A DNA stretch of 64,000 nt from Tsuneonella sp. CC-YZS046 (GCF_035581365.1 NZ_CP141590.1:1302001-1366000), one strand, 5' to 3'. Numbered from the stretch's first letter, positions 1-6,958 are shown. Notes: a model not told the origin generated them from the sequence alone. Numbers and translations: made by a program.

Positions 1-520
1 TGATGACGCCGCCGATGGCGTCCGACCCATATTGCGCCGACGCAGCCGACCGCAACACCTCAACGCGTTCGATCGCGCTCGTCGGAATGAAGTCGAGGTC
101 CACGGGCGAGCCGATGCTGTAGCCGTCGGGATTGAACGAGGAAGACGCATGGCGCCGCCGGCCATTCACCAGAAACAATGTGCGGTCCGGCCCCAGGCCG
201 CGAAGGCTGCCGCTGCGCATGAGCGCAACCGCGCGGCCAGTCGCCTGAACGGCGGGCGCGTTGAACGAGGGCAAGGTCTGCGCGAGCGCGTCCAGCAGCG
301 CAGGCTTACCGCCGTCGCGCACCTGCTGGCCGCTGATGACGTCGATGGGCACGGGGCTGGTGGCGACGGTGCGGGCGGAGCCGGCGCGATTGCCGGTAAC
401 GACGATGGTCGTGTCGGCAGCGTCAGCCGCCGCATCGGCAGCCAGCTCGGAATCCGCCTCGACATCCGCCAGCGCCGGAGATGACTGCAAGGCAAATGCA
501 GCGGACGTAGACAGCAGCAC
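1..520 (-). CDS. TonB-dependent receptor, N-terminal part (cut by window edge)
   Basis: This is the first ~173 residues of an outer-membrane TonB-dependent receptor. After a short hydrophobic signal-like segment (starting MLLSTSAAFALQ) comes the TonB-box region (TTIVVTGNRAGS) and then the plug domain, with LLDALAQTLPSFN, the RGLGPDRTLFLVNGRR stretch and IERVEVLRSAASAQYGSDAIGGV. These are hallmarks of the family, which imports siderophores, vitamins or sugars. I chose the GTG at 518-520 because no ATG lies upstream in frame before the sequence stops looking coding, and an AAGGGG lies about 15 nt upstream. The substrate cannot be told from the plug alone. The barrel lies outside the window. Confidence 0.85.
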   Translation of the reverse strand, partial: MLLSTSAAFALQSSPALADVEADSELAADAAADAADTTIVVTGNRAGSARTVATSPVPIDVISGQQVRDGGKPALLDALAQTLPSFNAPAVQATGRAVALMRSGSLRGLGPDRTLFLVNGRRRHASSSFNPDGYSIGSPVDLDFIPTSAIERVEVLRSAASAQYGSDAIGGVI

Positions 521-633
521 AAATCGGGTCCCGTTTATCCCCTTGAACCACGCTTGGGCGTAGGCATATGAAACCGCCGCAATTGGATTACGGCCAACGC
601 AAAAGGCGCTCTGGCATGAGCGCTGGGGATAAG

Positions 634-647
634 CGTTATAGATAACG
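634..647. promoter_or_regulatory. Interrupted palindrome, candidate operator
   Basis: CGTTAT-AG-ATAACG is a perfect 6-bp inverted repeat with a 2-bp spacer. It lies between the divergently oriented TonB-dependent receptor (start 520) and the unknown gene starting at 683. Position and symmetry suit a repressor or activator site for either gene. The regulator is unknown. Confidence 0.35.
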
Positions 648-682
648 TTGCGTCTGCGGCACCGCGCTGCTATACGGTAGTG

Positions 683-1234
683 ATGACAGCGAATCCCATC
701 AGCGCCGAACTTGCGGCATCGCGCGCAGAGGTCGCTAATCTGCGCGCTGAAATGGAGCGTGTGGCCAAGGCTCTTAGTGTGGCCGAGGCGCGCCTCGATG
801 CCTTTGAGATCGCTTATGCGGCCTTTGAAAATGCGGCCCCTAAATCGAAACCATCCAGCGCGAAGCGGAAGCGGAACCGTTTGCCAAACGAGCAATGGCA
901 AGGTGTATTCCGTGAAATATACGAAGCCCTAGATAACGAGTTCGGCTATGACGACATCGTGGATACCGCTGTGCAACACGGCATGGACGTGAAGCGAGCA
1001 AGCCTCCGCACAAAAATGATGAATTACGCCGATGGGGGCTACGTCGAACGCAAAGACGCAGGGCGATTTGCTATCACCCCCAAGGGCATCCCATATTTCA
1101 AGATCGAGGCTCGTGCCTCCAAAGAGAATGAGCCACACAGCGAGAATGCTGGTGGCTCAGACGCCGGATGGGGAGGCGCTGCAACGCCTGCCCGTCCTTG
1201 GAATCAACCCTCTGATCAAACCGCAGACTGGTAG
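683..1234 (+). CDS. Hypothetical protein, N-terminal coiled coil plus winged-helix-like segment
   Basis: 183 residues from the ATG at 683; a GTG at 680 would add one residue. Residues ~5-50 are heptad-rich and Ala/Glu/Arg-rich, which suggests a coiled coil. A basic linker (KRKRNR) follows. Residues ~75-140 (DDIVDTAVQHGMDVKRASLR, then an AITPKGIPYFK strand) look like a small winged-helix fold, so DNA binding is possible. The tail is Gly/Pro/Ser-rich and probably disordered. A hairpin terminator follows closely. I do not recognise the family. It is probably an accessory gene, since it lies between a receptor and toxin/phage-like genes. Function unknown. Confidence 0.55.
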   Translation: MTANPISAELAASRAEVANLRAEMERVAKALSVAEARLDAFEIAYAAFENAAPKSKPSSAKRKRNRLPNEQWQGVFREIYEALDNEFGYDDIVDTAVQHGMDVKRASLRTKMMNYADGGYVERKDAGRFAITPKGIPYFKIEARASKENEPHSENAGGSDAGWGGAATPARPWNQPSDQTADW

Positions 1235-1287
1235 AAAGAGAGAATCCCTATGTGGCAAACCGCCTTGTTAGATTGACTTAGCGGACT

Positions 1288-1314
1288 GCGCCGGGGTTTC
1301 GCCCCGGCGCTTTC
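1288..1314 (+). terminator. Rho-independent-type terminator hairpin
   Basis: A 9-bp GC-rich perfect stem (GCGCCGGGG / CCCCGGCGC) with a short TTTCG loop is followed by TTTCC. It lies 54 nt after the stop of the upstream hypothetical gene and before the VapD gene. The T tract is short. Confidence 0.6.
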
Positions 1315-1383
1315 CATCTAGCAAAATCCACCGGATTCGTCTAGTCGGAAAGTGCATTTCCACGTTTTTCGAGAGGATGATCT

Positions 1384-1746
1384 ATGTCTGTAAAAATGAT
1401 GTCCCCGAGGAGAGGCATGGGGCATCGCCCTCTGAAAGGAACAGGTCGCGTGTACGCAATCGCTTACGACCTGAATACCGACGCTGCTGAAAAGCATGGT
1501 GCGTGGGGCAAGATTGCCCGCGTTTTCGAAAGCCACGGCTTTCGCCGCCAACAAGGCAGCGTATTCTATGGTGACGAGAGCACGTCCGCCATGACGTGCG
1601 CTCGTGCGGTACTGGAATTGCACGACAAGTATGCCTGGTTTTGGGAAGTGGTGCGCGACATGCGTATGCTTCGCATTTCAGAACAGGACGACTTGTTGGC
1701 GATTGTGCCGAACCGCCTGCGCTTCGACCAGCAGGACGCAGCGTAA
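1384..1746 (+). CDS. vapD: VapD-family ribonuclease (Cas2-like toxin)
   Basis: 120 residues. From about residue 23 the protein reads VYAIAYDLNTDAAE..., then FESHGFRRQQGSVFYGDE, AMTCARAVLELHDKY and VRDMRMLRISEQDDLLAIV. This is the VapD pattern. VapD is a small ferredoxin-fold RNase related to Cas2 and acts as a toxin in some bacteria. The Asp after the first strand (YDL) corresponds to the conserved active-site Asp. The protein has an N-terminal extension of ~22 residues relative to short VapD proteins, but the ATG at 1384 has a good GAGAGGA ribosome site 5 nt upstream. Its stop overlaps the start of a small downstream gene (TAATG), as in toxin-antitoxin pairs. Confidence 0.85.
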   Translation: MSVKMMSPRRGMGHRPLKGTGRVYAIAYDLNTDAAEKHGAWGKIARVFESHGFRRQQGSVFYGDESTSAMTCARAVLELHDKYAWFWEVVRDMRMLRISEQDDLLAIVPNRLRFDQQDAA

Positions 1747-1946
1747 TGACCGCGACCGCTCGCTTAACCCTTTCGGAGGCTCTGGCGAGCGGTCGTTTGG
1801 ACGAGTTTGTTTCGCAAGCCGAGGCCGAAGGCATCGGCCCCGCCGACCGCGCTCAATTCGATGCAATGGTGGGGCATGTCACAGCGCCCCAACCAGAAGG
1901 TCGAACATCCAGTTCACCCGGCCCCGGTTCGAAGCGCGGAAAGTGA
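1746..1946 (+). CDS. Small protein translationally coupled to VapD (possible partner/antitoxin)
   Basis: 66 residues; its ATG overlaps the vapD stop (TAATG). The N-terminal 45 residues are helical and acidic (LSEALASGRLDEFVSQAEAE). The C-terminus is a Ser/Pro/Gly/Lys-rich tail. Tight coupling to a VapD toxin makes an antitoxin or accessory role plausible, but in Haemophilus the antitoxin VapX precedes vapD, so this arrangement is inverted. The last ~23 codons (1879-1946) overlap the 3' end of the transposase remnant on the other strand. The tail may therefore be junction-derived rather than original. Function inferred from position only. Confidence 0.55.
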   Translation: MTATARLTLSEALASGRLDEFVSQAEAEGIGPADRAQFDAMVGHVTAPQPEGRTSSSPGPGSKRGK

Positions 1947-2556
1947 ACTCGTCCAGATAGCGCTGCATATGTTTGGCGCTGATCTGCACATGGGTCGATC
2001 GCACCGACGCTTTGAACAGCTTCCAGAAGCCTTCCACGGTGTTGACGTGGAACGTCTCGCCTTCCCGGTAATCGTAGTAGGCGTATTCCTCCGCACCGTG
2101 CTTCACGCGGCCATGCTTGAAGCCGTCGCCAGTCAGTAACCCATAGCTGTAAAGTTCGTCCGTCGAGACGGACGCGCCGGGTTCAACATTCTCAAGCACA
2201 ACATCCCGCAGCGTGTCGCTTTTGACGTTGGGGATAACAACCGCCTTCATGCGGCCATTACGCTCTGCAAGGCCCATGACGATGGTTTTGCCGGGCGCGC
2301 CGCGACCGCGCTTACCACCCGAACGGCGACCTCCAACATAGGCTTCGTCCAGTTCGATGTGGCCGGAAAGCAGGGCATCGAAGCCTTGAGCCTTCGTGGC
2401 AAGATCGCGGATTTTCTGGCCGATTCTCCAAGCGGTCTTATACGTCACGCCAAGCTGGCGTTGCAGTTCCTTGCCGCTCACGCCGTGGCGCGTCGTGCAG
2501 AAGAGATACATGGCGTAAAACCACGAAACGAGCGGTGTGCGCGTGTCATGCAGGAT
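1879..2556 (-). pseudogene. IS1595-family (ISXO2-like) transposase, N-terminally truncated
   Basis: From the ATG at 2511 the reading frame gives 210 residues with TTRHGVSGKELQRQLGVTYK, then HIELDEAYVGGRRSGGKRG, STDELYSYGLL and NTVEGFWKLFKASVR. This is the ISXO2/IS1595 DDE-type catalytic domain. The same frame continues upstream as ILHDTRTPLVSWFYA and then meets a TGA at 2557-2559. The N-terminal zinc-ribbon half (~90 residues) normally found in this family is missing. The break coincides with the point where a TonB-domain coding sequence on the same strand ends, so this is an inactive remnant. No terminal inverted repeats could be identified. Confidence 0.8.
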
Positions 2557-2768
2557 TCACAGGAAGCTGCGTTCAGATCGGAAGATTTAGACTTTTTCGC
2601 TACTTCGCAGGTGCGGGTGCCGTCAGCGCGGGGGACAATGCGAACTGTAACGGGGCCCTGCGAGCGGGAAGATAAAGCTTCTTTGGGATACATTTCTTCA
2701 GGCGGGTGCAATACTTTGCCTCGGTCAAGGGCGGTCGCAGCAGTCATTGCTAACCAGAGAGCCAGCAT
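2553..2768 (-). pseudogene. TonB C-terminal domain protein, broken by the IS remnant
   Basis: From an ATG at 2768 the frame encodes a short hydrophobic leader (MLALWLAMTAATA). It continues with a TonB-C-like sequence: MYPKEALSSRSQGPVTVRIV, then DGTRTCEV and SSDLNAASCE. This resembles the 'YPxxAlxxgxeGtVxVrxxvxxdGxvxxcxVxxSSgsxxLDxAtc' pattern of energy-transducer TonB-family domains. Homology stops at ~2553, exactly where transposase sequence begins, so the last ~20 residues of the domain are lost. It was probably a secreted or periplasmic TonB-like protein. The family call is from memory of the pattern. Confidence 0.55.
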
Positions 2769-3073
2769 ATCAATTCCCGCATGAAGCAATTCCACAATTA
2801 AGGCAGTGTGCCGTCCCGCACCGTTCTGTGTCAATCGCAGTCATCTATCGAGCTTGGAACCTAGACGGCTAGTTCATTGGCGGAAGTGGGTTTGGCTGTA
2901 TACTGTAATGCTGATCTGCAGGCAGGGGTTCGGCTGGTTCCCCAATTCCACCCACCTGAACGGCCCGGGTCCTCCCAGCACCCCCACCCACCTCGGGTAA
3001 CGCGCGAACGGCGGACTATCCCTAGATAAAATTTCAAAAAGTGACTAGTTACTAACACAGAAGCCAGTAATCC

Positions 3074-3090
3074 TGCCTAAAAATTAGGCA
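3074..3090. promoter_or_regulatory. Perfect inverted repeat, candidate operator 1
   Basis: TGCCTAA-AAA-TTAGGCA: a 7-bp perfect inverted repeat with an AAA spacer, 109 nt upstream of the HTH-like gene at 3199. It is AT-richer than its surroundings. It could be a repressor-binding site of a phage-type regulator or a small hairpin. Confidence 0.4.
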
Positions 3091-3108
3091 GCGCCGCCAC
3101 TTCTGGAC

Positions 3109-3122
3109 GGTATCATGATACC
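3109..3122. promoter_or_regulatory. Perfect 14-bp palindrome, candidate operator 2
   Basis: GGTATCATGATACC is a gapless perfect palindrome 19 nt after the first inverted repeat and 77 nt upstream of the HTH-like gene at 3199. Dimeric helix-turn-helix regulators commonly bind such sites. Confidence 0.4.
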
Positions 3123-3198
3123 GGGCGTGTAAAGTCCGGATTCGGAAGGACATTCGACCGATCCCGTCACCAGCCATCGTTCGCGCCATCATGCGGGC

Positions 3199-3642
3199 AT
3201 GTCGAATTCAGCCCCCTACGTCCGCCCCAGCCGCGTCACCATTCCCCGGAAGGCGCATCCGCTTGCGAAGCTCGTCTTCGAGTTGATGCGTCGGCATGGG
3301 AAAACATACGACCAGTTGGAGTTCGAGGCAGGCGTCCTGCGCAGCACCTTCAAAGCTTGGCGCGGGGGCGGCGCGCTGCGGCCGAATGTGCCCTCGCTCG
3401 CCAGCGTCGAAGCCGCCCTGGGCTCATTCGGCTGGCGGCTTGTTCCTTGTCCGCCGTTGGACAGCCTGCCGTCAGAAACGCAGGCCGCACTGGAGGAAAT
3501 CTCGTTGGATTTCCTGACAGACGACGAGGCTCTCGCAGCCGCTGTGCTGGTGGCAACCACGAAAGCGGATGCAAGGGCAAAGAACGGCAAGCCAGCACCT
3601 CGGCTGGAATACAGGCATCCATACTGGCTGGATGCAGCGTGA
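3199..3642 (+). CDS. Putative HTH DNA-binding protein, phage-like
   Basis: 147 residues. Residues ~20-80 (HPLAKLVFELMRRHGKTYDQ, then LRSTFKAWRGGG and SLASVEAALGSFGW) resemble an XRE/Cro-type helix-turn-helix: 'more than one helix, tolerant turn, STFKAW recognition helix, then a scaffold helix'. The C-terminal part is acidic, then basic, and ends HPYWLDAA. The stop overlaps the next gene (GTGA), starting a compact three-gene unit. It is likely a phage or island regulator acting on the palindromes just upstream; this is inference from position. Confidence 0.5.
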   Translation: MSNSAPYVRPSRVTIPRKAHPLAKLVFELMRRHGKTYDQLEFEAGVLRSTFKAWRGGGALRPNVPSLASVEAALGSFGWRLVPCPPLDSLPSETQAALEEISLDFLTDDEALAAAVLVATTKADARAKNGKPAPRLEYRHPYWLDAA

Positions 3643-4112
3643 GCAGCACCCGCGAACTTGCACGCGCCGAAGCAAATCTTGCTGACGCCGAAGCCGCTGT
3701 CGCTGAGGGCAGCAGCAACCCTTATGCCGAACAGAATTTGGCGATCCACCGTCGCCGCGTCGCACGCCTGCAGGCGGAAATGCCCCCGCCAGCGGTCCCA
3801 GCCGCTCAACCAGCGCCGAAGCCTGCCCCAGCCGCCCTCCAGCCAACCGGCACGCTTGAACAGCGACTACGGCGGTTGGCGCGGGCGATGGGCGGGGATG
3901 AGGCGACTCTAGCCGCTGCCATCGCAAAAGGCACAACGCCTGATGCTTTTGCGCTGCATCTTACTGACAATCTGATCGCGCGCCGAAAGGCTGCCGCCGA
4001 GGCTGCTGAAATTGAGGCCACGGCCTTGCGGATAGCGCACCCTACGCCCGCCAGCGTGCTTAAGGCTACGGCAGACGTCGAAGCTATCGTCGCAAGGATC
4101 GCAAACGCATGA
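3639..4112 (+). CDS. Hypothetical phage-like protein, Ala-rich helical
   Basis: 157 residues from a GTG that overlaps the stop of the preceding gene. Residues 1-45 form a predicted coiled coil (LARAEANLADAEAAVAEG). Next comes a Pro/Ala-rich linker (~47-70), then a helical C-terminal half with GTTPDAFALHLTD. The latter is reminiscent of tails of phage head-maturation proteins, but I cannot assign a family. The stop overlaps the ATG of the next gene (ATGA), so the three genes are translationally coupled. Confidence 0.45.
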   Translation: MSSTRELARAEANLADAEAAVAEGSSNPYAEQNLAIHRRRVARLQAEMPPPAVPAAQPAPKPAPAALQPTGTLEQRLRRLARAMGGDEATLAAAIAKGTTPDAFALHLTDNLIARRKAAAEAAEIEATALRIAHPTPASVLKATADVEAIVARIANA

Positions 4113-4375
4113 TGCGCCAGATTAACCCGATTATATCCGAAATGGACCAAACGGTATTCGAGGTGCCGGGCGGCTATGTGCCAGGCCCGCTTATCGTCAC
4201 GGTGAATGGTGTTATCCTGCAACCCGGTGACTTCACCGCCACGGACGGGCGCACGGTTCGGTTGGTCACCGGGCTGGGTGAGGGTGATGAGGTCGGTGGA
4301 ATTGTTTGGGGCGGTGGGTCCCCCGTGGGTCCCTGCCCCCTATATGGTCAGACACCATCCCACCTAACCCTTTGA
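4109..4375 (+). CDS. Small phage-structural-like protein
   Basis: 88 residues, beginning inside the stop of the upstream gene (ATGA). Residues 15-70 (FEVPGGYVPGPLIVTVNGVI, then PGDFTATDGRTVRL and GEGDEV) match a beta-rich pattern common in phage tail and fibre proteins. In that pattern a strand precedes 'y.pg.l.V.vNGv.l...Df.a.dg..v.l...l..GD.v'. The last ~18 residues (from SPVG) look non-homologous and run up to the tRNA, suggesting that the gene end was formed at the island boundary. It is likely part of a cryptic prophage remnant. Confidence 0.5.
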   Translation: MMRQINPIISEMDQTVFEVPGGYVPGPLIVTVNGVILQPGDFTATDGRTVRLVTGLGEGDEVGGIVWGGGSPVGPCPLYGQTPSHLTL

Positions 4376-4381
4376 AAAATA

Positions 4382-4458
4382 TGGTGCGCCCGACAGGATT
4401 CGAACCTGTGGCCCCCAGATTAGGAATCTGGTGCTCTATCCTGCTGAGCTACGGGCGC
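4382..4458 (-). tRNA. tRNA-Arg (anticodon CCU)
   Basis: A 77-nt cloverleaf on the reverse strand: acceptor GCGCCCG paired with CGGGCGC, D-arm GCTCAGCAGGATAGAGC, anticodon stem CAGAT/ATCTG with loop TTCCTAA giving anticodon CCT, T-arm GGTTCGAATCC, and an encoded CCA. It reads AGG codons. It borders the accessory region at 600-4375, consistent with tRNA genes as integration targets. I did not find a second copy of its 3' end (an attL/attR pair) in the window. Confidence 0.97.
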
Positions 4459-4498
4459 GCCGGAGCAGTGCTTTATAAGCACTGGGGCGGCAGGGCAA

Positions 4499-4969
4499 TC
4501 AGTTGATGTCGTCCGGCGGGGAAACAGGGAATGGCAGCGGCATCACCGGAATGCCTTCCTCATGCAGTTCCTTCGCCTCGGCCAGAGTGGCCTGGCCATG
4601 GATAACGGCCGCATCCCTTTCGCCATAATGCATTGCCCGGGATTCCTCGGCAAAGCGATCACCGACCCATTCGGAACCCTTCAATGCTTCCGCCTGAAGC
4701 GTTGCGAGCTTCGTCATCGCCTCCAGCACCTCAGGCGAAGGCGCACCGCCCACCATCGAGTGTTGCTGAGGGCCCGTCACGGCGGCGGGATTGGCCCGAT
4801 TGCCCTTCCTGGGCACCGCGGGCGCCATCGGCGCCTTGTCGATCTCCGCCGATCCGCAATGGGGGCAGGCCAACAGCCCGCGCTCCTGCTGCGCGGTGTA
4901 ATCTTCCGAGGATGAAAACCAGCCTTCAAAGCGATGGCCGCCGCTGCAGGAAAGATCGAAGACTATCAT
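4499..4969 (-). CDS. DUF1178 family protein
   Basis: 156 residues. The start MIVFDLSCSGGHRFEGWF, followed by LACPHCGSAEI, is the DUF1178 signature: a two-part Cys cluster (Cys8 with His12, and CPHC) likely to bind zinc. The middle is Pro/Asn-rich and low complexity. The C-terminal half (EWVGDRFAEESRAMHYGERD, then ATLAEAKELHEEGIPVMPLP) is the conserved tail of the family. Biochemical role unknown; the protein is cytoplasmic. Its ATG overlaps the stop of the upstream hydrolase, so both lie in one operon with grxC. Confidence 0.9.
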   Translation of the reverse strand: MIVFDLSCSGGHRFEGWFSSSEDYTAQQERGLLACPHCGSAEIDKAPMAPAVPRKGNRANPAAVTGPQQHSMVGGAPSPEVLEAMTKLATLQAEALKGSEWVGDRFAEESRAMHYGERDAAVIHGQATLAEAKELHEEGIPVMPLPFPVSPPDDIN

Positions 4970-5793
4970 GTCATCGACGATCTAGGGATTGCGCGGCGAT
5001 TGGCAAGGCTTGGCAGTTGCGCCCTCACCTCCGCGATCCGGCCTGGATCGATCTCCGCGAACGCCACTCCGGCCTCCTCCCCGCCCATATCGAGCACGAC
5101 TTCGCCCCAGGGATCGACCACCAGGCTATGCCCGAAAGTCTGGCGGCCATCTTCGTGGCTGCCTACCTGAGCCGCGGCGATCACATAGGCGCTCGCCTCC
5201 ACCGCCCTCGCCCTCAGCATGAGATGCCAATGCGCCTTTCCTGTCGGCACCGTGAAGGCCGCGGGAACCGCGATCGCATCGCAGGCCCTGTCGCCCAGCG
5301 CCCCGAACAAGGCGGGAAAGCGCACGTCGTAGCAAATGGCGAGGCCCAGCTTTCCCAGCGGAGTATCCGCGCTCACCACCTGTTCGCCGGGCGAATAGGC
5401 ACTCGATTCCTTCCAGGTTTCGCCGCTGGCCAGCTCGACATCGAACATATGGATCTTGTCGTAGCGCGCCGCGATGGAGCCATCAGGCCCGATCAACAGG
5501 GAGCGATTGGCCCAGGCCCCATCCTCCCGCGCCACCGCCAGGGACCCCAGCGCGACCCAGATGCCATGGCGAGCGGCCGCCGCGCGCGCTCTTGCCAGAA
5601 CCGGATTATCCGCTTCGGCCACGATGTGACTGGCGGCCCGCTTCCGGTTGCGGTCCAGCAGGCCCGACATTTCAGGCGTGAACAGCATGGCCGCCCCGCC
5701 CTCGACCGCCTGGCCGATGGCATATTCCAGCATCGCCGCATTGGCCGCGGGGTCGATGCCCGCGGTCATCTGAAAAACAGCAATCCGGGTCAT
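4966..5793 (-). CDS. Carbon-nitrogen hydrolase (Nit2-like omega-amidase family)
   Basis: 275 residues. The Glu-Lys-Cys triad of the nitrilase superfamily is visible: Glu41 in LFTPEMSG, Lys in ARYDKIHMFDVE and Cys in GLAICYDVRFP. GDRACDAIAVPAAFTVPTGK and the late VVDPWGEV are further family blocks. Length and spacing fit Nit1/Nit2-type amidases, which clear deaminated glutathione or alpha-keto-glutaramate. I chose the ATG at 5793, 4 nt after the grxC stop, over an in-frame ATG 15 nt earlier that would overlap grxC. Linkage with a glutaredoxin gene suits a role in thiol metabolite repair. Confidence 0.88.
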   Translation of the reverse strand: MTRIAVFQMTAGIDPAANAAMLEYAIGQAVEGGAAMLFTPEMSGLLDRNRKRAASHIVAEADNPVLARARAAAARHGIWVALGSLAVAREDGAWANRSLLIGPDGSIAARYDKIHMFDVELASGETWKESSAYSPGEQVVSADTPLGKLGLAICYDVRFPALFGALGDRACDAIAVPAAFTVPTGKAHWHLMLRARAVEASAYVIAAAQVGSHEDGRQTFGHSLVVDPWGEVVLDMGGEEAGVAFAEIDPGRIAEVRAQLPSLANRRAIPRSSMT

Positions 5794-5797
5794 TGGA

Positions 5798-6061
5798 TCA
5801 GCGGCCAAGCAGCATGTCGAGCTTGCCGGTCCGGTCCAGATCCATCAAATCGTCACACCCGCCGACATGCATGTTGTCGATGAAGATCTGCGGCACCGTC
5901 CGGGCCTGCGGAACCCGCTCCATCATTTCCTTCTGCCTGTCGCCGCCGAAGGTCACGTCGAATTCCTCGTAGGAGACGCCCTTCGATTCCAGCAACCGCT
6001 TGGCGCGCGTACAATAACCACAGCCGAACTTGGTATAAATCTCGATATGTGGCGATCCCAT
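5798..6061 (-). CDS. grxC: Glutaredoxin 3
   Basis: 87 residues. The active site is CGYC (in YTKFGCGYCTRAK), followed by TVPQIFIDNMHVGGCDDL: the cis-Pro and GG-binding loop of glutaredoxins. It reduces disulfides with glutathione in the cytoplasm. I start at the ATG at 6059-6061, with AAGGAT about 8 nt upstream; a TTG just before it is in frame but less likely. It is the first gene of a three-gene reverse operon (grxC, hydrolase, DUF1178). The divergent hsp20 promoter lies immediately upstream. Confidence 0.95.
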   Translation of the reverse strand: MGSPHIEIYTKFGCGYCTRAKRLLESKGVSYEEFDVTFGGDRQKEMMERVPQARTVPQIFIDNMHVGGCDDLMDLDRTGKLDMLLGR

Positions 6062-6104
6062 CAAATATCCTTTTCAGACAATGTCTTGTGTAAATTCACG
6101 AAAC

Positions 6105-6130
6105 CTTGAAATCATGATCGGCTACCATAT
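6105..6130 (+). promoter_or_regulatory. Sigma-32 (RpoH)-type heat-shock promoter
   Basis: CTTGAA at 6105-6110 and ACCATAT at 6124-6130 are separated by 13 nt. This matches the RpoH consensus CTTGAA-N13-15-CCCCATnT. It faces the hsp20 gene and predicts a transcription start near 6137, just before the structured leader. Confidence 0.65.
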
Positions 6131-6136
6131 CTAACA

Positions 6137-6230
6137 GCCTGTGTCATGCGCCCGACGGGCTGACACGGTGAACGGGGCGCCGGAGTGTCCGGGCCTCATA
6201 TGTCAAATTGCTCTGAAGAGGATTTGTGCC
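6137..6230 (+). promoter_or_regulatory. ROSE-type RNA thermometer in hsp20 leader
   Basis: The ~95-nt leader folds into successive hairpins. The first is GTGTCA (6141-6146) with TGACAC (6161-6166), enclosing a GCCCG/CGGGC stem. The second is GGCGCCGGA with TCCGGGCC (one bulge). The third, at the Shine-Dalgarno, is U-UGCUCU-GA-AGAGGA-U (6208-6223). The last hairpin pairs UGCUCU with AGAGGA through U-A, a G.G mismatch, then C-G, U-A, C-G, U-A. This is the diagnostic ROSE anti-SD geometry known from rhizobial small heat-shock genes. It should block translation at low temperature and melt on heating. Confidence 0.8.
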
Positions 6231-6701
6231 ATGAACCGTTTCGATTTTACTCCTTACCGCCGCAGCATGGTCGGCTTCGACCGACTGTTCGACCTGCTGG
6301 AAAGCCAGGCGCGGCAGAACAGCGGGGACAATTACCCGCCCTTCAACATCGAGCGCAAAGGTTCGGACTCTTACCGGATCACGCTTGCCGTGGCGGGGTT
6401 CAAGCCCGAGGAACTGGACATCACCGCGCAACAGAACCTTCTGGTCATCCAGGGGCGCAAGAGGGAAGATGAAACCGCGAAAGGCGATTTCCTTCATGTG
6501 GGCATCGCCACGCGCGGGTTCGAACGGCGCTTTGAGCTGGCCGATTTCGTGCGGGTGGAAAAGGCCGATCTTGCCGACGGCCTGCTGACGATCGATCTTC
6601 TGCGCGAAGTCCCCGAAGCGATGAAGCCCAAGAAAATCTCGCTCGGGCAGAAGACGCTGGATGTCGTGGAAAACGACGCGCCCCGGGCAGATGCCGCCTG
6701 A
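6231..6701 (+). CDS. Small heat-shock protein, Hsp20/IbpA type
   Basis: 156 residues. The N-terminus MNRFDFTPYRRSMVGFDRLF is typical of IbpA-class proteins of alphaproteobacteria. The alpha-crystallin domain spans ~35-130 (YRITLAVAGFKPEELDIT, then GIATRGFERRFELADFVRVE and LADGLLTIDLLREVPE). A short C-terminal extension carries KKISL, an I/V-x-I/V-like anchor. It is an ATP-independent holdase that binds unfolding proteins. The ATG at 6231 is 8 nt after the GAGGA that is masked in the ROSE hairpin, which also fixes the start. Heat control is predicted at both transcription (RpoH) and translation. Confidence 0.95.
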   Translation: MNRFDFTPYRRSMVGFDRLFDLLESQARQNSGDNYPPFNIERKGSDSYRITLAVAGFKPEELDITAQQNLLVIQGRKREDETAKGDFLHVGIATRGFERRFELADFVRVEKADLADGLLTIDLLREVPEAMKPKKISLGQKTLDVVENDAPRADAA

Positions 6702-6733
6702 ATCCTTCCACTGACGCTTTCATGAAAACTTGC

Positions 6734-6759
6734 GGGGGCGGGCCTTCCGGTCCGCCCCC
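6734..6759 (+). terminator. GC-rich hairpin, possible hsp20 terminator
   Basis: GGGGGCGG pairs with CCGCCCCC around a 10-nt loop, 33 nt after the hsp20 stop. No T tract follows, so termination is uncertain. Between here and 6966 (the pyrG end) I see no gene. Confidence 0.4.
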
Positions 6760-6958
6760 TCGGCGCGAATGGCACCGACTCGTCCTGGACTGAACGCCTG
6801 GGTCGCACTGAGGCGTCCATTCCCGGAACAAGGCTGTCCGGGCCAGTAATGCTCAGAACAGGGACAGGCTGACGGGCTGGACAGCCGGGCGCAAGCAGAA
6901 TTTTCGGCGCGGCCCATTCCAAGACGAATCGCGTATCGAAATGTTTACGCGAGAGAAT

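Larger units (their letters stand above)
2769..3198. other. 430-nt non-coding stretch upstream of phage-like genes
   Basis: I see no convincing gene here. The stretch contains C-rich direct sequence (2940-3000) and, near its right end, two perfect palindromes that are listed separately. It is probably the control region of the mini-operon starting at 3199. Confidence 0.5.
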
